DNA of 64,000 bases, taken from the NCBI GenBank assembly GCA_963715655.1, contig OY970262.1, positions 2,666,001 to 2,730,000 of the forward strand, read 5' to 3'. The stretch comes from JANQPD01 sp963715655. Lineage in GTDB: Bacteria > Bacteroidota > Bacteroidia > Flavobacteriales > Schleiferiaceae. Under the pieces are notes generated by a model. The model was given only the letters and a program-made list of their open reading frames with translations, was not told the origin of the DNA and did not search any database. Positions within the stretch are counted from its first letter, which is position 1; each line of letters opens with the position of its first letter. A program made the position numbers and the translations under genes. Shown piece after piece: positions 44,802 through 53,105 of this stretch.

Positions 44802-47270
44802 ATGAAGCATTTTTTTACAAGCTTTTTTTTACTTTTTCTTACGTTTGGGCAGGCACAAATATTTACAGGTCAGGTAGTTGATAAAGCTACCGGAGAAAAT
44901 TTACCCTTTGTTAATATTACTGTAAATGGTAGTAAAAAAGGAACTGCATCTGATATAAACGGAAAGTTTACACTACCCTATTCCATAGAAAGTATTGAAT
45001 ATTTAGAGTTTAGTTTTATAGGATTTCAAAAGTTGATTGACTCTAATATCCGTGCGAATAAAACCTATAAGCTTACGCAAATTTCTGAAGCTTTGCAGGA
45101 GGTAACGGTTTTACCCGGTATAAATCCGGCCCACCGAATTATAAATAATGCGGTGACTAATAAGGATAAAAACCGACCAAAAAGTTTAAATGCATTCGCC
45201 TACATCAGCTATTCAAAATTAGTAGTTGGCTTAAATGTAGATTCTGTGGAAGCCAAAGTAGATACAATTACAAAAACGGTGGGAGATTCTATAGTTTACT
45301 TGCCGGATAGCTCTAACCTAGAAAACATTGAATTTGCGAATAAGCAATACATGTTTTTAACCGAAACCGTTACTAAAAGGCAGTTTTTAGCGCCTTCGCG
45401 CGATAATGAAACCGTGCTTGCTCAGCGCACTTCGGGTTTTAAAAACCCGCTTTTTGCACTTATAGCCACGCAAATGCAAGCCTTTAGTTTTTACGATGAT
45501 TACTTTACCATGATTGGTGAAGATTTTTTAAATCCGCTTACCAAAGGCAGCACCTCCAAATACATTTTTATTATAGAAGATACCACCTATAATGAAACGG
45601 ATGATACCGTTTTTACCATTCGATTTTTGCCAAAACCAAATTATGCGTTTAGGCCAATGAAGGGACGCATTAGTTTAAACTCTAAAAATTGGGCAGTGCA
45701 AAATGTAATTGCCTCTCCCGTATGGGAAGCAGATGAAGAGCGTTTAAATTTTACGATAAAACAGAACTATAAGAAGTTTGGGGAGCGCACTTGGTTTCCG
45801 GTGCAGCTAAGTGCAGAGGCTCATTTTAAAAGGCAAAAGGATAAAACCTTACCAACGGCTGTAATGCAGACCTACATTAAGGATATTGAAATTAATCCGG
45901 AATTAAAGCGAAACAAAATTTCTTTAGCAGAGATAAGTATTGATGAATTGGCAGTGCAAAATGCTGATGAACTATTAAAAAAATATAGAAATGATACGTT
46001 GGATAAAAAAGAAGAGGTTACTTATCAAGTAATTGATTCAGTGGGCAAAGCCGAAAACTTAGACAAGCAATTACGCTTATTCTCCACCCTGCTTTCCGGT
46101 AAAATTCCGTTATACTTTGTAGATATTGAACTTGATAAACTTATCTATTATAATGAATATGAAGGTTTAAGATTAGGCTTAGGCGCACATACCAATAGCC
46201 GCTTTAGCCGGTGGTTTAAAACCGGTGGATACTTTGCTTATGGCTTTGGAGATAAGGTATGGAAGTATGGATATGACGCCAGCATAACCATAAATAAGGT
46301 ATATAATGTAAAAGCATACGGTGGTTACTTTTTTGATTTAACCGAAACGGGTGGCGTAAACAAATTTTTAGTAGAACCGAGAGGGTTTTTACTAGCCGAC
46401 AATTACCGTGGACTTTTTGTAGAACAGTTTGACCAAAACTCCCAAGTATTTGGTGGTTTTACTTACGACCCCGTGCCTACTTTAAACACTAAGTTAGAAT
46501 ACAGGCGGCAAAACATGTTTACCATTGGTGATTATCGTTTTATTAAAGATTTAAACGAAAGCGTGGTAGAAAAGGGGTTTACCTTTAATGAGGTGGTTTT
46601 AGGTTTACGCTACTCGCCCAATGAAAAAGTATTAGAAGCCGCAGAATATGGACGTATTACCTTAAATGACCCCAGTCCAATATTTTACGCAGATATTTCC
46701 AAAAATATTCCCGCTATTGGCGGAGATGATTTTGATTACCTAAAAGCGGAGGTAAAAGTTAATTACACAAAAAAGAATCTTTCTTACGGGCGTAGTATTT
46801 TTGAAATACAAGGAGGAAAAGTTTGGGGTGTTGTTCCCTTTTCTAAACTTTATGCAGGAGAATCAAATGGAGTAACGAATAATGATTTTTTTGAACGTGC
46901 CGGTGCTATTGCCGATAGAAGCTCATTTGAAACAATGCGCTTCAATGAATTTTTAAACAGCGCTTATGTGCATATAATGTTTAGACAAGATTTTAGAGCA
47001 ACGCTTTTTAAACGCGGCAATTTTGCTCCACATATTGAAGTAGTAACGCGTGCCATGTGGGGTATTTTAGAAAACTCAGAGCGTCATTTAAACATCAGCA
47101 CACAAGATTTACCAAAGGGATATTATGAATCAGGTTTGGAGTTAAACAAACTTTTAAAGCTCAATTTTACAGCTTTTGGCCTAGGTATTTTCTATCGCTA
47201 CGGCCCTTATTCTTTGCCGGAAACTATTGATAATTTCACCGTAAAGCTAACCAGCAAATTTTCCTTTTAA
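44802..47270 (+). CDS. DUF5686 outer-membrane protein with N-terminal CarboxypepD_reg-like domain (1)
   Basis: About 822 aa from the ATG at 44802, which opens the signal peptide MKHFFTSFFLLFLTFGQAQ; the 41 codons upstream lack ATG and look untranslated. An N-terminal carboxypeptidase regulatory-like domain (GQVVDKATGENLPFVNITVNG, SDINGKFTLPYS) is followed by the DUF5686 region with ENIEFANKQYMFLTETVTKRQF and PLTKGSTSKYIFIIEDTTY, and a C-terminal beta barrel ending in an aromatic (KFSF). This is a Bacteroidota outer-membrane family of unknown function. A paralogue lies at 53106-55604. It is divergent from the DtxR-type regulator, suggesting metal control. Confidence 0.86.
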   Translation: MKHFFTSFFLLFLTFGQAQIFTGQVVDKATGENLPFVNITVNGSKKGTASDINGKFTLPYSIESIEYLEFSFIGFQKLIDSNIRANKTYKLTQISEALQEVTVLPGINPAHRIINNAVTNKDKNRPKSLNAFAYISYSKLVVGLNVDSVEAKVDTITKTVGDSIVYLPDSSNLENIEFANKQYMFLTETVTKRQFLAPSRDNETVLAQRTSGFKNPLFALIATQMQAFSFYDDYFTMIGEDFLNPLTKGSTSKYIFIIEDTTYNETDDTVFTIRFLPKPNYAFRPMKGRISLNSKNWAVQNVIASPVWEADEERLNFTIKQNYKKFGERTWFPVQLSAEAHFKRQKDKTLPTAVMQTYIKDIEINPELKRNKISLAEISIDELAVQNADELLKKYRNDTLDKKEEVTYQVIDSVGKAENLDKQLRLFSTLLSGKIPLYFVDIELDKLIYYNEYEGLRLGLGAHTNSRFSRWFKTGGYFAYGFGDKVWKYGYDASITINKVYNVKAYGGYFFDLTETGGVNKFLVEPRGFLLADNYRGLFVEQFDQNSQVFGGFTYDPVPTLNTKLEYRRQNMFTIGDYRFIKDLNESVVEKGFTFNEVVLGLRYSPNEKVLEAAEYGRITLNDPSPIFYADISKNIPAIGGDDFDYLKAEVKVNYTKKNLSYGRSIFEIQGGKVWGVVPFSKLYAGESNGVTNNDFFERAGAIADRSSFETMRFNEFLNSAYVHIMFRQDFRATLFKRGNFAPHIEVVTRAMWGILENSERHLNISTQDLPKGYYESGLELNKLLKLNFTAFGLGIFYRYGPYSLPETIDNFTVKLTSKFSF

Positions 47271-47336
47271 CCAACTAATAGCATAACACGTTCTTAAAAT
47301 TTAATTTGGTAAAAAACTATATGGTATATTGGCTTT

Positions 47337-48824
47337 ATGAGCAAAGTTGCCAAAGCATTGGTTTTTACCCTTTTACTTTCTACCGTATGTATTATTGCCT
47401 GCAATACAGGTAATTCAAATACTAAAGCTTCTAAAGCATTTGCTTCTAAACCGCTTATAAAACGCGATTTAGCGGAAATTAAAAAGAGCGGTGAACTTCG
47501 CGCAATTGCTATTTACAACAGCACCAGTTATTTTTTATACCGTGGCCAAGCCATGGGTTTTGAATACGATTTACTTACCAAATTAGCTAAAGAGCTAAAC
47601 GTAACCTTAAAAATTGTGGTGGCCGATAATATTGATGAGCTGTTTGATATGCTAAACCGTGGTGATGGCGACATTGCTGCTTATGGATTGGCCATTACCG
47701 AAGGTAGAAAGCAGTTTGTAGATTTTACCGATCATCATTATATAACGCATCAAGTATTGGTGCAGCGAAAACCAAAAAATTGGCGCAGAATAGCGGCTTA
47801 TAAAACAGATCGCCAATTGGTAAAAGATCCTTTAGATTTAATTGGTGATACCATTTCTGTACGGAAAAACAGTAGCTATGCCGATAGGTTAGAAAGCCTG
47901 AGTAATGAAATTGGCGGCCCTATTTACACCAACTTTATGAGTGGAATGCTTACCACCGATGAAATAATTGCCATGGTAGCGCAGGGTAAAATAAAATACA
48001 CGGTAGCGGATAATAATATTGCCGAACTAAACGCAAACTATTACCCTATTTTAGATGTGGAAACTGCGCTCAGCTTCTCACAACGTATTGGTTGGGCAGT
48101 GCGTAAAAATTCTCCTAAGCTGCTAAAGGCTATTAATAATTGGATTGATCCACTAAAAAAAACCGACTTTTACTGGGCTACGTACAACAAGTATTTTAAG
48201 CATAAAAAAACGTATGCCAAGCGTATTAAAAGTCCATTTTTCAGTAAAACCACCGGGCAAATAAGTCAGTACGATTCAATTATTAAAACGCACGCCAAAA
48301 AAATAGGTTGGGATTGGCGTTTGCTGAGTTCCTTAATTTATCAAGAAAGTAAGTTTGACCCTGATGTGGAAAGTTGGGCAGGTGCTACCGGATTAATGCA
48401 AATGCTACCCAGTACGGCTGAAAAATTTATAAGTGAAAATCAGGATATTAAAAACCCCGAAAACAACATTGCAGCCGGCACTACTTATTTAATGAATATT
48501 TATGCAAAATGGGCAGCCATAGAAGATACCTTACAACGTATAAAATTTACCATGGCCTCTTATAACTGTGGGTACGCACATTTACTTGATGCACAGCGCT
48601 TAGCATCACGTAACGGTTTAGATTCACTTAGGTATGATGCTAATGTGGAATACTATTTAAAGCAACTCTCTAAAAAAGAATTTTATACCAAACCTTACGT
48701 GCGATACGGTTATGTAAGAGGTTCTGAACCCTATAAATACGTACAGAATATTTTTGCGCGGTATGCTAGGTATCAACAACTTATACCTGATGAAGGAAAA
48801 CAGGATACGGTAGCCGAAATGTAA
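47337..48824 (+). CDS. mltF: MltF-like membrane-bound lytic transglycosylase
   Basis: A 495-aa lipoprotein (VFTLLLSTVCIIAC signal). A periplasmic solute-binding type 3 domain occupies about 50-280 (SGELRAIAIYNSTSYF, RGDGDIAAYGLAITEGRKQFVDFT). A lytic transglycosylase (SLT) domain covers about 300-455, with the catalytic Glu in YQESKFDPDVESWAGATGLMQM and the NIAAGTTYL and MASYNCGYAHL blocks. It cleaves peptidoglycan to 1,6-anhydromuropeptides. The two-domain architecture is that of E. coli MltF. It follows the DUF5686 gene by 66 bp and may be cotranscribed. Confidence 0.92.
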   Translation: MSKVAKALVFTLLLSTVCIIACNTGNSNTKASKAFASKPLIKRDLAEIKKSGELRAIAIYNSTSYFLYRGQAMGFEYDLLTKLAKELNVTLKIVVADNIDELFDMLNRGDGDIAAYGLAITEGRKQFVDFTDHHYITHQVLVQRKPKNWRRIAAYKTDRQLVKDPLDLIGDTISVRKNSSYADRLESLSNEIGGPIYTNFMSGMLTTDEIIAMVAQGKIKYTVADNNIAELNANYYPILDVETALSFSQRIGWAVRKNSPKLLKAINNWIDPLKKTDFYWATYNKYFKHKKTYAKRIKSPFFSKTTGQISQYDSIIKTHAKKIGWDWRLLSSLIYQESKFDPDVESWAGATGLMQMLPSTAEKFISENQDIKNPENNIAAGTTYLMNIYAKWAAIEDTLQRIKFTMASYNCGYAHLLDAQRLASRNGLDSLRYDANVEYYLKQLSKKEFYTKPYVRYGYVRGSEPYKYVQNIFARYARYQQLIPDEGKQDTVAEM

Positions 48825-48935
48825 TTTTGTGGTGCAATTGCTTGTAAACCAAATTAACTTTTAAAGGATGCATAAATGTCTCTTTAAACATCGCTCGGCT
48901 TACTACATCAGCTGTAGTTTATAGTTAATGCTGTG

Positions 48936-49241
48936 TTACTTCATGCGCTCCACATTACTCCAACTTCCACCATTGGCGCAAACAATACCCGCATTTTTCC
49001 CGATAGAACTTGCTCTGCCGCTGCGCATACCGCTAGCGCAGCAAAAAACTACTGGCTTACCCCATTTCCTTATTTCTTGTATTCTACCCGAAACCTCATC
49101 AAGCGGAATATTTTTAGCGTTTTTTCCGTGGCCGGATTGAAACTCGCCTTTTGTGCGTACATCTACCACCACTGCCTTTTGTGCCAAAAGTTCTTTTGCG
49201 GAAGGGCCGCGCTTGCCAAATAAATTGCTTAAAAATCCCAT
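48936..49241 (-). CDS. Single-domain rhodanese-like sulfurtransferase
   Basis: A 101-aa rhodanese-fold protein. Family blocks are VVDVRTKGEFQSGHGKNAKNIPL and the active-site loop VVFCCASGMRSGRAS, where a Cys carries the persulfide. A short N-terminal helix precedes the domain and there is no export signal, so it is probably cytosolic. It sits 3 bp after the CstB-like gene and is the last of the three-gene sulfur run tauE-cstB-rhodanese. It could accept sulfane sulfur from the partner enzyme. Confidence 0.9.
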   Translation of the reverse strand: MGFLSNLFGKRGPSAKELLAQKAVVVDVRTKGEFQSGHGKNAKNIPLDEVSGRIQEIRKWGKPVVFCCASGMRSGRASSIGKNAGIVCANGGSWSNVERMK

Positions 49242-49244
49242 ATA

Positions 49245-50645
49245 TTATTTTTTAGTTTCTGTGATTTCCGCGCCTGCTGCTTGTAGCGCTTTGTATCCAC
49301 CGGTTACATTTATAAATTTATAATACCCACGCGCTTTTAAAACACTGGCCGCTATTACTGAGCGGTAACCGCTTTGGCAATGTAAATGCACCGTTTTAGT
49401 AGAGGGGTATTCGTTCATTCTATCTTGAATAAAATCTAAAGGCAACGATTGCGCGTTAGTAACGTGTCCCGCTTCGTATTCACCGGGTTTACGCACATCT
49501 AAAATTATATCCTCTTCATTTTCTGCGGTTGTGCGAAGCGTTTCCTCCGCTGATTCTGTTTTTATAATTTCAAAAGGCCAGCTGGCTGATTTCCAAGCTT
49601 CAAAACCTCCTTGCAAATAGCCCTGTACATTATCAAAACCCACTCTAGCCAAGCGTTTAATGGCTTCTTCTTCTCGGCCAACAGGTGTAACCAACAGTAT
49701 TTTTTGGTTTACATTTTTTAAAATAGCACCCACCCAAGGGGCAAAAGTTCCATCTAATCCAATAAAATAAGCGTCTCTTAAAAACCCTTTTACAAAATCA
49801 TCTTGATGGCGCACATCCAACACCAAAGTGTCTTTTTCCTCTTTTAGTGCTTTAAATTTTTCAGGACTAAGTGGCTTTAGTGCTTTGCGTAATACTGCGT
49901 CAATGTGTGCATAACCCTTTTTATTTAAACGTACGTTCTCCGGAAAATAGGCCGGTGGCGGCAATAAACCATCGGTAAGTTCTTTTATAAAATCGGCTTT
50001 ACTAGTATCTGCACGTAAGGCATAATTCACCAATTTTTGATTGCCCAAGGTATCCTGCGTTTCGCTACTCATATTTTTACCACAGGCAGAACCTGCTCCG
50101 TGTGCGGGATAAATAATTACATCATCTGCTAAGGGGTAAATTTTAGTACGTAAACTATCGTAAAGCATTCCGGCCAATTGCTCTTGAGTTATTTCCGCAG
50201 ATTTTTGGGCTAAATCCGGGCGACCAACATCTCCAATAAAAAGCGTGTCGCCTGTAAAAAGGGCTATTTGTTTCCCTTGCTTATCTAACAACAAATAGCA
50301 AGTACTTTCCATAGTGTGGCCCGGTGTGTGCAATACACGCATAGTAAGTTCCCCAATTTTAAACTCCTGATTATCTGGCGCTATATAGGCTTTAAAATCA
50401 GGATTTGCCAATGGCCCGTATATAATTAACGCATCCGTTTTTTCGGCTAGGGTAAGGTGGCCACTCACAAAATCTGCATGAAAATGCGTTTCAAAAACAT
50501 ATTTGATTTTAGCGCCTGATTCTGCTGCTAAATCAAGGTATTGTTGCACTTCTCGCAAGGGATCAATTACTACCGCTTCGCCATCGCTCTCTATGTAATA
50601 CGCACCTTGTGCTAAGCATTTTGTGTAAAGTTGCTTTACTTTCAT
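49245..50645 (-). CDS. CstB-like persulfide dioxygenase with pseudo-rhodanese and rhodanese domains
   Basis: A 466-aa three-domain enzyme. The N-terminal metallo-beta-lactamase (ETHE1-like) domain has THFHADFVSGH, HTPGHTMES, FTGDTLFIGDVGRPDL and PAHGAGSACG. A middle rhodanese-like domain (about 255-355) has no Cys in its loop (LLVTPVGREEEA), so it is inactive. A C-terminal rhodanese (about 370-460) has HCQSGYRS with the active Cys. This order matches CstB, which converts persulfides to thiosulfate. It is preceded by the TauE permease and followed by the small rhodanese, an arrangement for disposing of sulfide. Plain Blh-type hydrolase is less likely because of the two rhodanese domains. Confidence 0.88.
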   Translation of the reverse strand: MKVKQLYTKCLAQGAYYIESDGEAVVIDPLREVQQYLDLAAESGAKIKYVFETHFHADFVSGHLTLAEKTDALIIYGPLANPDFKAYIAPDNQEFKIGELTMRVLHTPGHTMESTCYLLLDKQGKQIALFTGDTLFIGDVGRPDLAQKSAEITQEQLAGMLYDSLRTKIYPLADDVIIYPAHGAGSACGKNMSSETQDTLGNQKLVNYALRADTSKADFIKELTDGLLPPPAYFPENVRLNKKGYAHIDAVLRKALKPLSPEKFKALKEEKDTLVLDVRHQDDFVKGFLRDAYFIGLDGTFAPWVGAILKNVNQKILLVTPVGREEEAIKRLARVGFDNVQGYLQGGFEAWKSASWPFEIIKTESAEETLRTTAENEEDIILDVRKPGEYEAGHVTNAQSLPLDFIQDRMNEYPSTKTVHLHCQSGYRSVIAASVLKARGYYKFINVTGGYKALQAAGAEITETKK

Positions 50646-50675
50646 TGTTTCGTTTTCTTTCTAAATATTGTTTCC

Positions 50676-51479
50676 TTATTTGGGCTGTGCGCCAAATATT
50701 TCCATTATTAAAATGAGTAGTGCCATAGCCAGTACAAACCAACCAAAAGCCTTTTTTAACTTACCCGCATTTACAAATTGAGTAGTGTACACTCCTATAA
50801 ACAAGCCTATTATAGAGGCACATGTAAAGCTTAATAAAAACCACCAACGGATGGCTTGGCCTGCGCTTAAATCTCCTATAAAACCCACAGCACTATTTAC
50901 CGCTATAATAAGCAAGGAGGTACCCACGGCCATTTTTACCGGAACTTTAAGCAGCAAAACTAACGCAGGCACAATTAAAAAACCACCGCCAGCACCTACT
51001 AGAGCCGTTATAAAACCTATCAAAATTCCGTAGGTAACGGTTATAATTTTTTTTGGTTCACCGTGGGTGCTGGTTTTTAAATGCTGCTTATCCCAAATCA
51101 TTTTTAACCCTGCCGCCAGCATTAATAGGGCAAACAATAGCATAATGGCCAATGGCTTGGTGAGCGTAAACGCGCTATTGTTTACTAAAACCTGTGGCAA
51201 TGCCGGAAGTAAAAAGCGTCTGGTAAAAAAAACAGTAAGCAAACTTGGTAAGCCAAAAAGAAAGGCTGCACGCACATGCACTAAATTCTGTTTGTGTTTT
51301 TTAAAAGCACCTACGGCTGCCGTAGCGCCTACCACAAAAAGCGAATATCCTGTGGCTAAAACTGGTTCTACCGCAAGCACATACACCAAAATAGGAACGG
51401 TTAATATAGAGCCTCCTCCGCCAAGCAAACCCAGCGAAAAACCAATAAATAATGCTAAAACATAACCTAAAATTTCCAT
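50676..51479 (-). CDS. TauE/SafE-family sulfite or sulfonate permease
   Basis: A 267-aa inner-membrane protein with eight predicted helices in two TauE half-repeats: GFSLGLLGGGGSILTVPILVY near the start and GFITALVGAGGGFLIVPALV (about 153-173) in the second half, both with the conserved Gly-rich motif. TauE proteins move sulfite, thiosulfate or organosulfonates. It is 30 bp upstream of the CstB-like gene, so it probably exports a product of persulfide oxidation. An uptake role cannot be excluded. Confidence 0.9.
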   Translation of the reverse strand: MEILGYVLALFIGFSLGLLGGGGSILTVPILVYVLAVEPVLATGYSLFVVGATAAVGAFKKHKQNLVHVRAAFLFGLPSLLTVFFTRRFLLPALPQVLVNNSAFTLTKPLAIMLLFALLMLAAGLKMIWDKQHLKTSTHGEPKKIITVTYGILIGFITALVGAGGGFLIVPALVLLLKVPVKMAVGTSLLIIAVNSAVGFIGDLSAGQAIRWWFLLSFTCASIIGLFIGVYTTQFVNAGKLKKAFGWFVLAMALLILIMEIFGAQPK

Positions 51480-51494
51480 GTAAATGGTAAAAAT

Positions 51495-51533
51495 AAAAAA
51501 GCCGTGATTCTAATAAAACCACGGCTTTCTTTT
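51495..51533 (-). terminator. Terminator after sucC
   Basis: AAAGCCGTG and CACGGCTTT form a 9-bp perfect stem around an A/T-rich loop; on the - strand it is followed by TTTTTA. It separates sucC from the tauE run. Confidence 0.82.
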
Positions 51534-51550
51534 ATAAATTCTATTGGTGC

Positions 51551-52741
51551 TTAACCTACCAATTCTTTCACTTTATCAGCAGCTTCTTTAAGTACAATGG
51601 CTGAGTGCACTTTAAGTCCACTTTCATCAATCATCTTTTTAGCTTCTACAGCATTGGTTCCTTGCAAGCGCACTATAATTGGCACGTTTATATCACCAAT
51701 ATTTTTGTATGCATCAATTACACCTTGCGCCACACGATCGCAACGTACAATACCTCCAAAAATATTTACCAAAATAGCTTTTACTTTATCATCACGTAAA
51801 ATAATACGGAAAGCAGTTTCTACGCGCTTAGCATCAGCTGTACCGCCCACATCAAGGAAGTTTGCCGGATTTCCACCCGCCATTTTAATAATATCCATAG
51901 TTGCCATAGCTAAGCCTGCTCCATTTACCATACAACCCACGTTTCCGTCAAGGTTTACAAAATTTAGTCCTGCATCGCCCGCTTCTACATCAATTGGGTC
52001 TTCTTCTCGCTTATCGCGAAGAGCTGCATAATCTGGGTGACGGAACAATCCGTTGTCATCTAAAGAAACTTTTGCATCAACCGCAATTACACGGTCGTCA
52101 GAAGTTTTTAACACCGGATTAATTTCAAAAAGTGCCGCGTCAATACCATCGTACGCTTTATACAAAGCCGTTACAAACTTGGTCATTTCTTTAAATGATT
52201 TTCCGCTCATGCCTAAGTTAAAAGCAATTTTACGCGCTTGAAAACCTTGTAAACCAACTTTCGGATCAATTTCTTCGGTAAAAATTAAGTGTGGCGTTTC
52301 TTCTGCCACTTTTTCTATATCCATACCACCTTCGGTAGAATACATAATCATGTTTCTTCCACTGGCACGGTTTAGCAAAACCGACATGTAAATTTCATTA
52401 GTTTCTGATTCCCCAGGGTAATACACGTCCTCAGCAATAAGAATTTGGTGTACTTTTTTACCTTCCGCAGAAGTTTGTGGCGTTACTAAATTCATTCCGA
52501 TAATATCCGAAGCAATAGTGCGCACCTCATCTAATGATTTGGCCAACTTTACACCACCACCTTTTCCGCGACCACCTGCGTGTACTTGCGCTTTTAAAAC
52601 GTACCATTCGGTGCCCGTTTCCTTATTCATGGCTTTGGCCATTTCCACCGCTTCATCTGGCGTAGAAGCCACCATGCCGCGTTGAATGCCTACACCATAA
52701 GAGGCTAAAATTTCTTTTCCTTGATATTCGTGAAGATTCAT
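51551..52741 (-). CDS. sucC: Succinyl-CoA synthetase (ADP-forming) beta subunit
   Basis: A 396-aa TCA-cycle enzyme subunit. N-terminal ATP-grasp domain MNLHEYQGKEILASYGV, KAQVHAGGRGKGGGVKLA; Mg-binding ALFEINP; C-terminal CoA-ligase block with GNVGCMVNGAGLAMATMDIIKMAGGNPANFLDVGG and GIVRCDRVAQGVI. It joins succinyl-CoA or succinate with ATP/ADP; the alpha subunit sucD is not adjacent here. A good Bacteroidota promoter lies upstream. Confidence 0.96.
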   Translation of the reverse strand: MNLHEYQGKEILASYGVGIQRGMVASTPDEAVEMAKAMNKETGTEWYVLKAQVHAGGRGKGGGVKLAKSLDEVRTIASDIIGMNLVTPQTSAEGKKVHQILIAEDVYYPGESETNEIYMSVLLNRASGRNMIMYSTEGGMDIEKVAEETPHLIFTEEIDPKVGLQGFQARKIAFNLGMSGKSFKEMTKFVTALYKAYDGIDAALFEINPVLKTSDDRVIAVDAKVSLDDNGLFRHPDYAALRDKREEDPIDVEAGDAGLNFVNLDGNVGCMVNGAGLAMATMDIIKMAGGNPANFLDVGGTADAKRVETAFRIILRDDKVKAILVNIFGGIVRCDRVAQGVIDAYKNIGDINVPIIVRLQGTNAVEAKKMIDESGLKVHSAIVLKEAADKVKELVG

Positions 52742-52773
52742 AGTACTAAAATGCTTACATTATTTAAGATGGA

Positions 52774-52805
52774 CAAAAATAGAGTAATACATGCCAAGCC
52801 AACAA
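52774..52805 (-). promoter_or_regulatory. Bacteroidota-type promoter of sucC
   Basis: On the - strand TTG (52803-52805), a 21-bp spacer and TATTTTTG (52774-52781) match the TTG-N19/21-TAnnTTTG consensus. The -7 box lies 33 bp before the sucC ATG, giving a leader of about 25 bases. Confidence 0.62.
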
Positions 52806-53105
52806 AACATTCGCCATGTTTTCCTAAATAATATTTAAGGATGCAAAAAGGAGGTTTCACTTCGGTTTAAACCAAACGTACATTAAAAATAAATACGAAC
52901 TTGTTAACCCGAGTTCGATTTACATAGAATTTCCCATCAACACATTTATTCCTTTGAGGCCCCCAAACTCCCAAATGGGAGTTTAGCTGCACATGCAACT
53001 AAAGTCCATGCAAAGGCAAGGATTTAGGTGGTTTTCTTGATAGTTTATAATTCTTAAAAACTGATTATCAACGTATCATATTACGTATTAATCGAACTCC
53101 ACCTC
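52806..53105. other. Gene-free gap with a possible MITE
   Basis: No gene in the 300 bp between the sucC promoter and the DUF5686 gene. It contains inverted repeats GAGTTCGATT (52911-52920) and AATCGAACTC (53090-53099), 189 bp end to end, and a small hairpin AAACTCCC/GGGAGTTT at 52966-52985. Confidence 0.6.

Noticed and set aside
52960..52990. AAACTCCCAAATGGGAGTTT hairpin as a terminator
   Set aside because: No T run follows on either strand and it lies inside the possible MITE.
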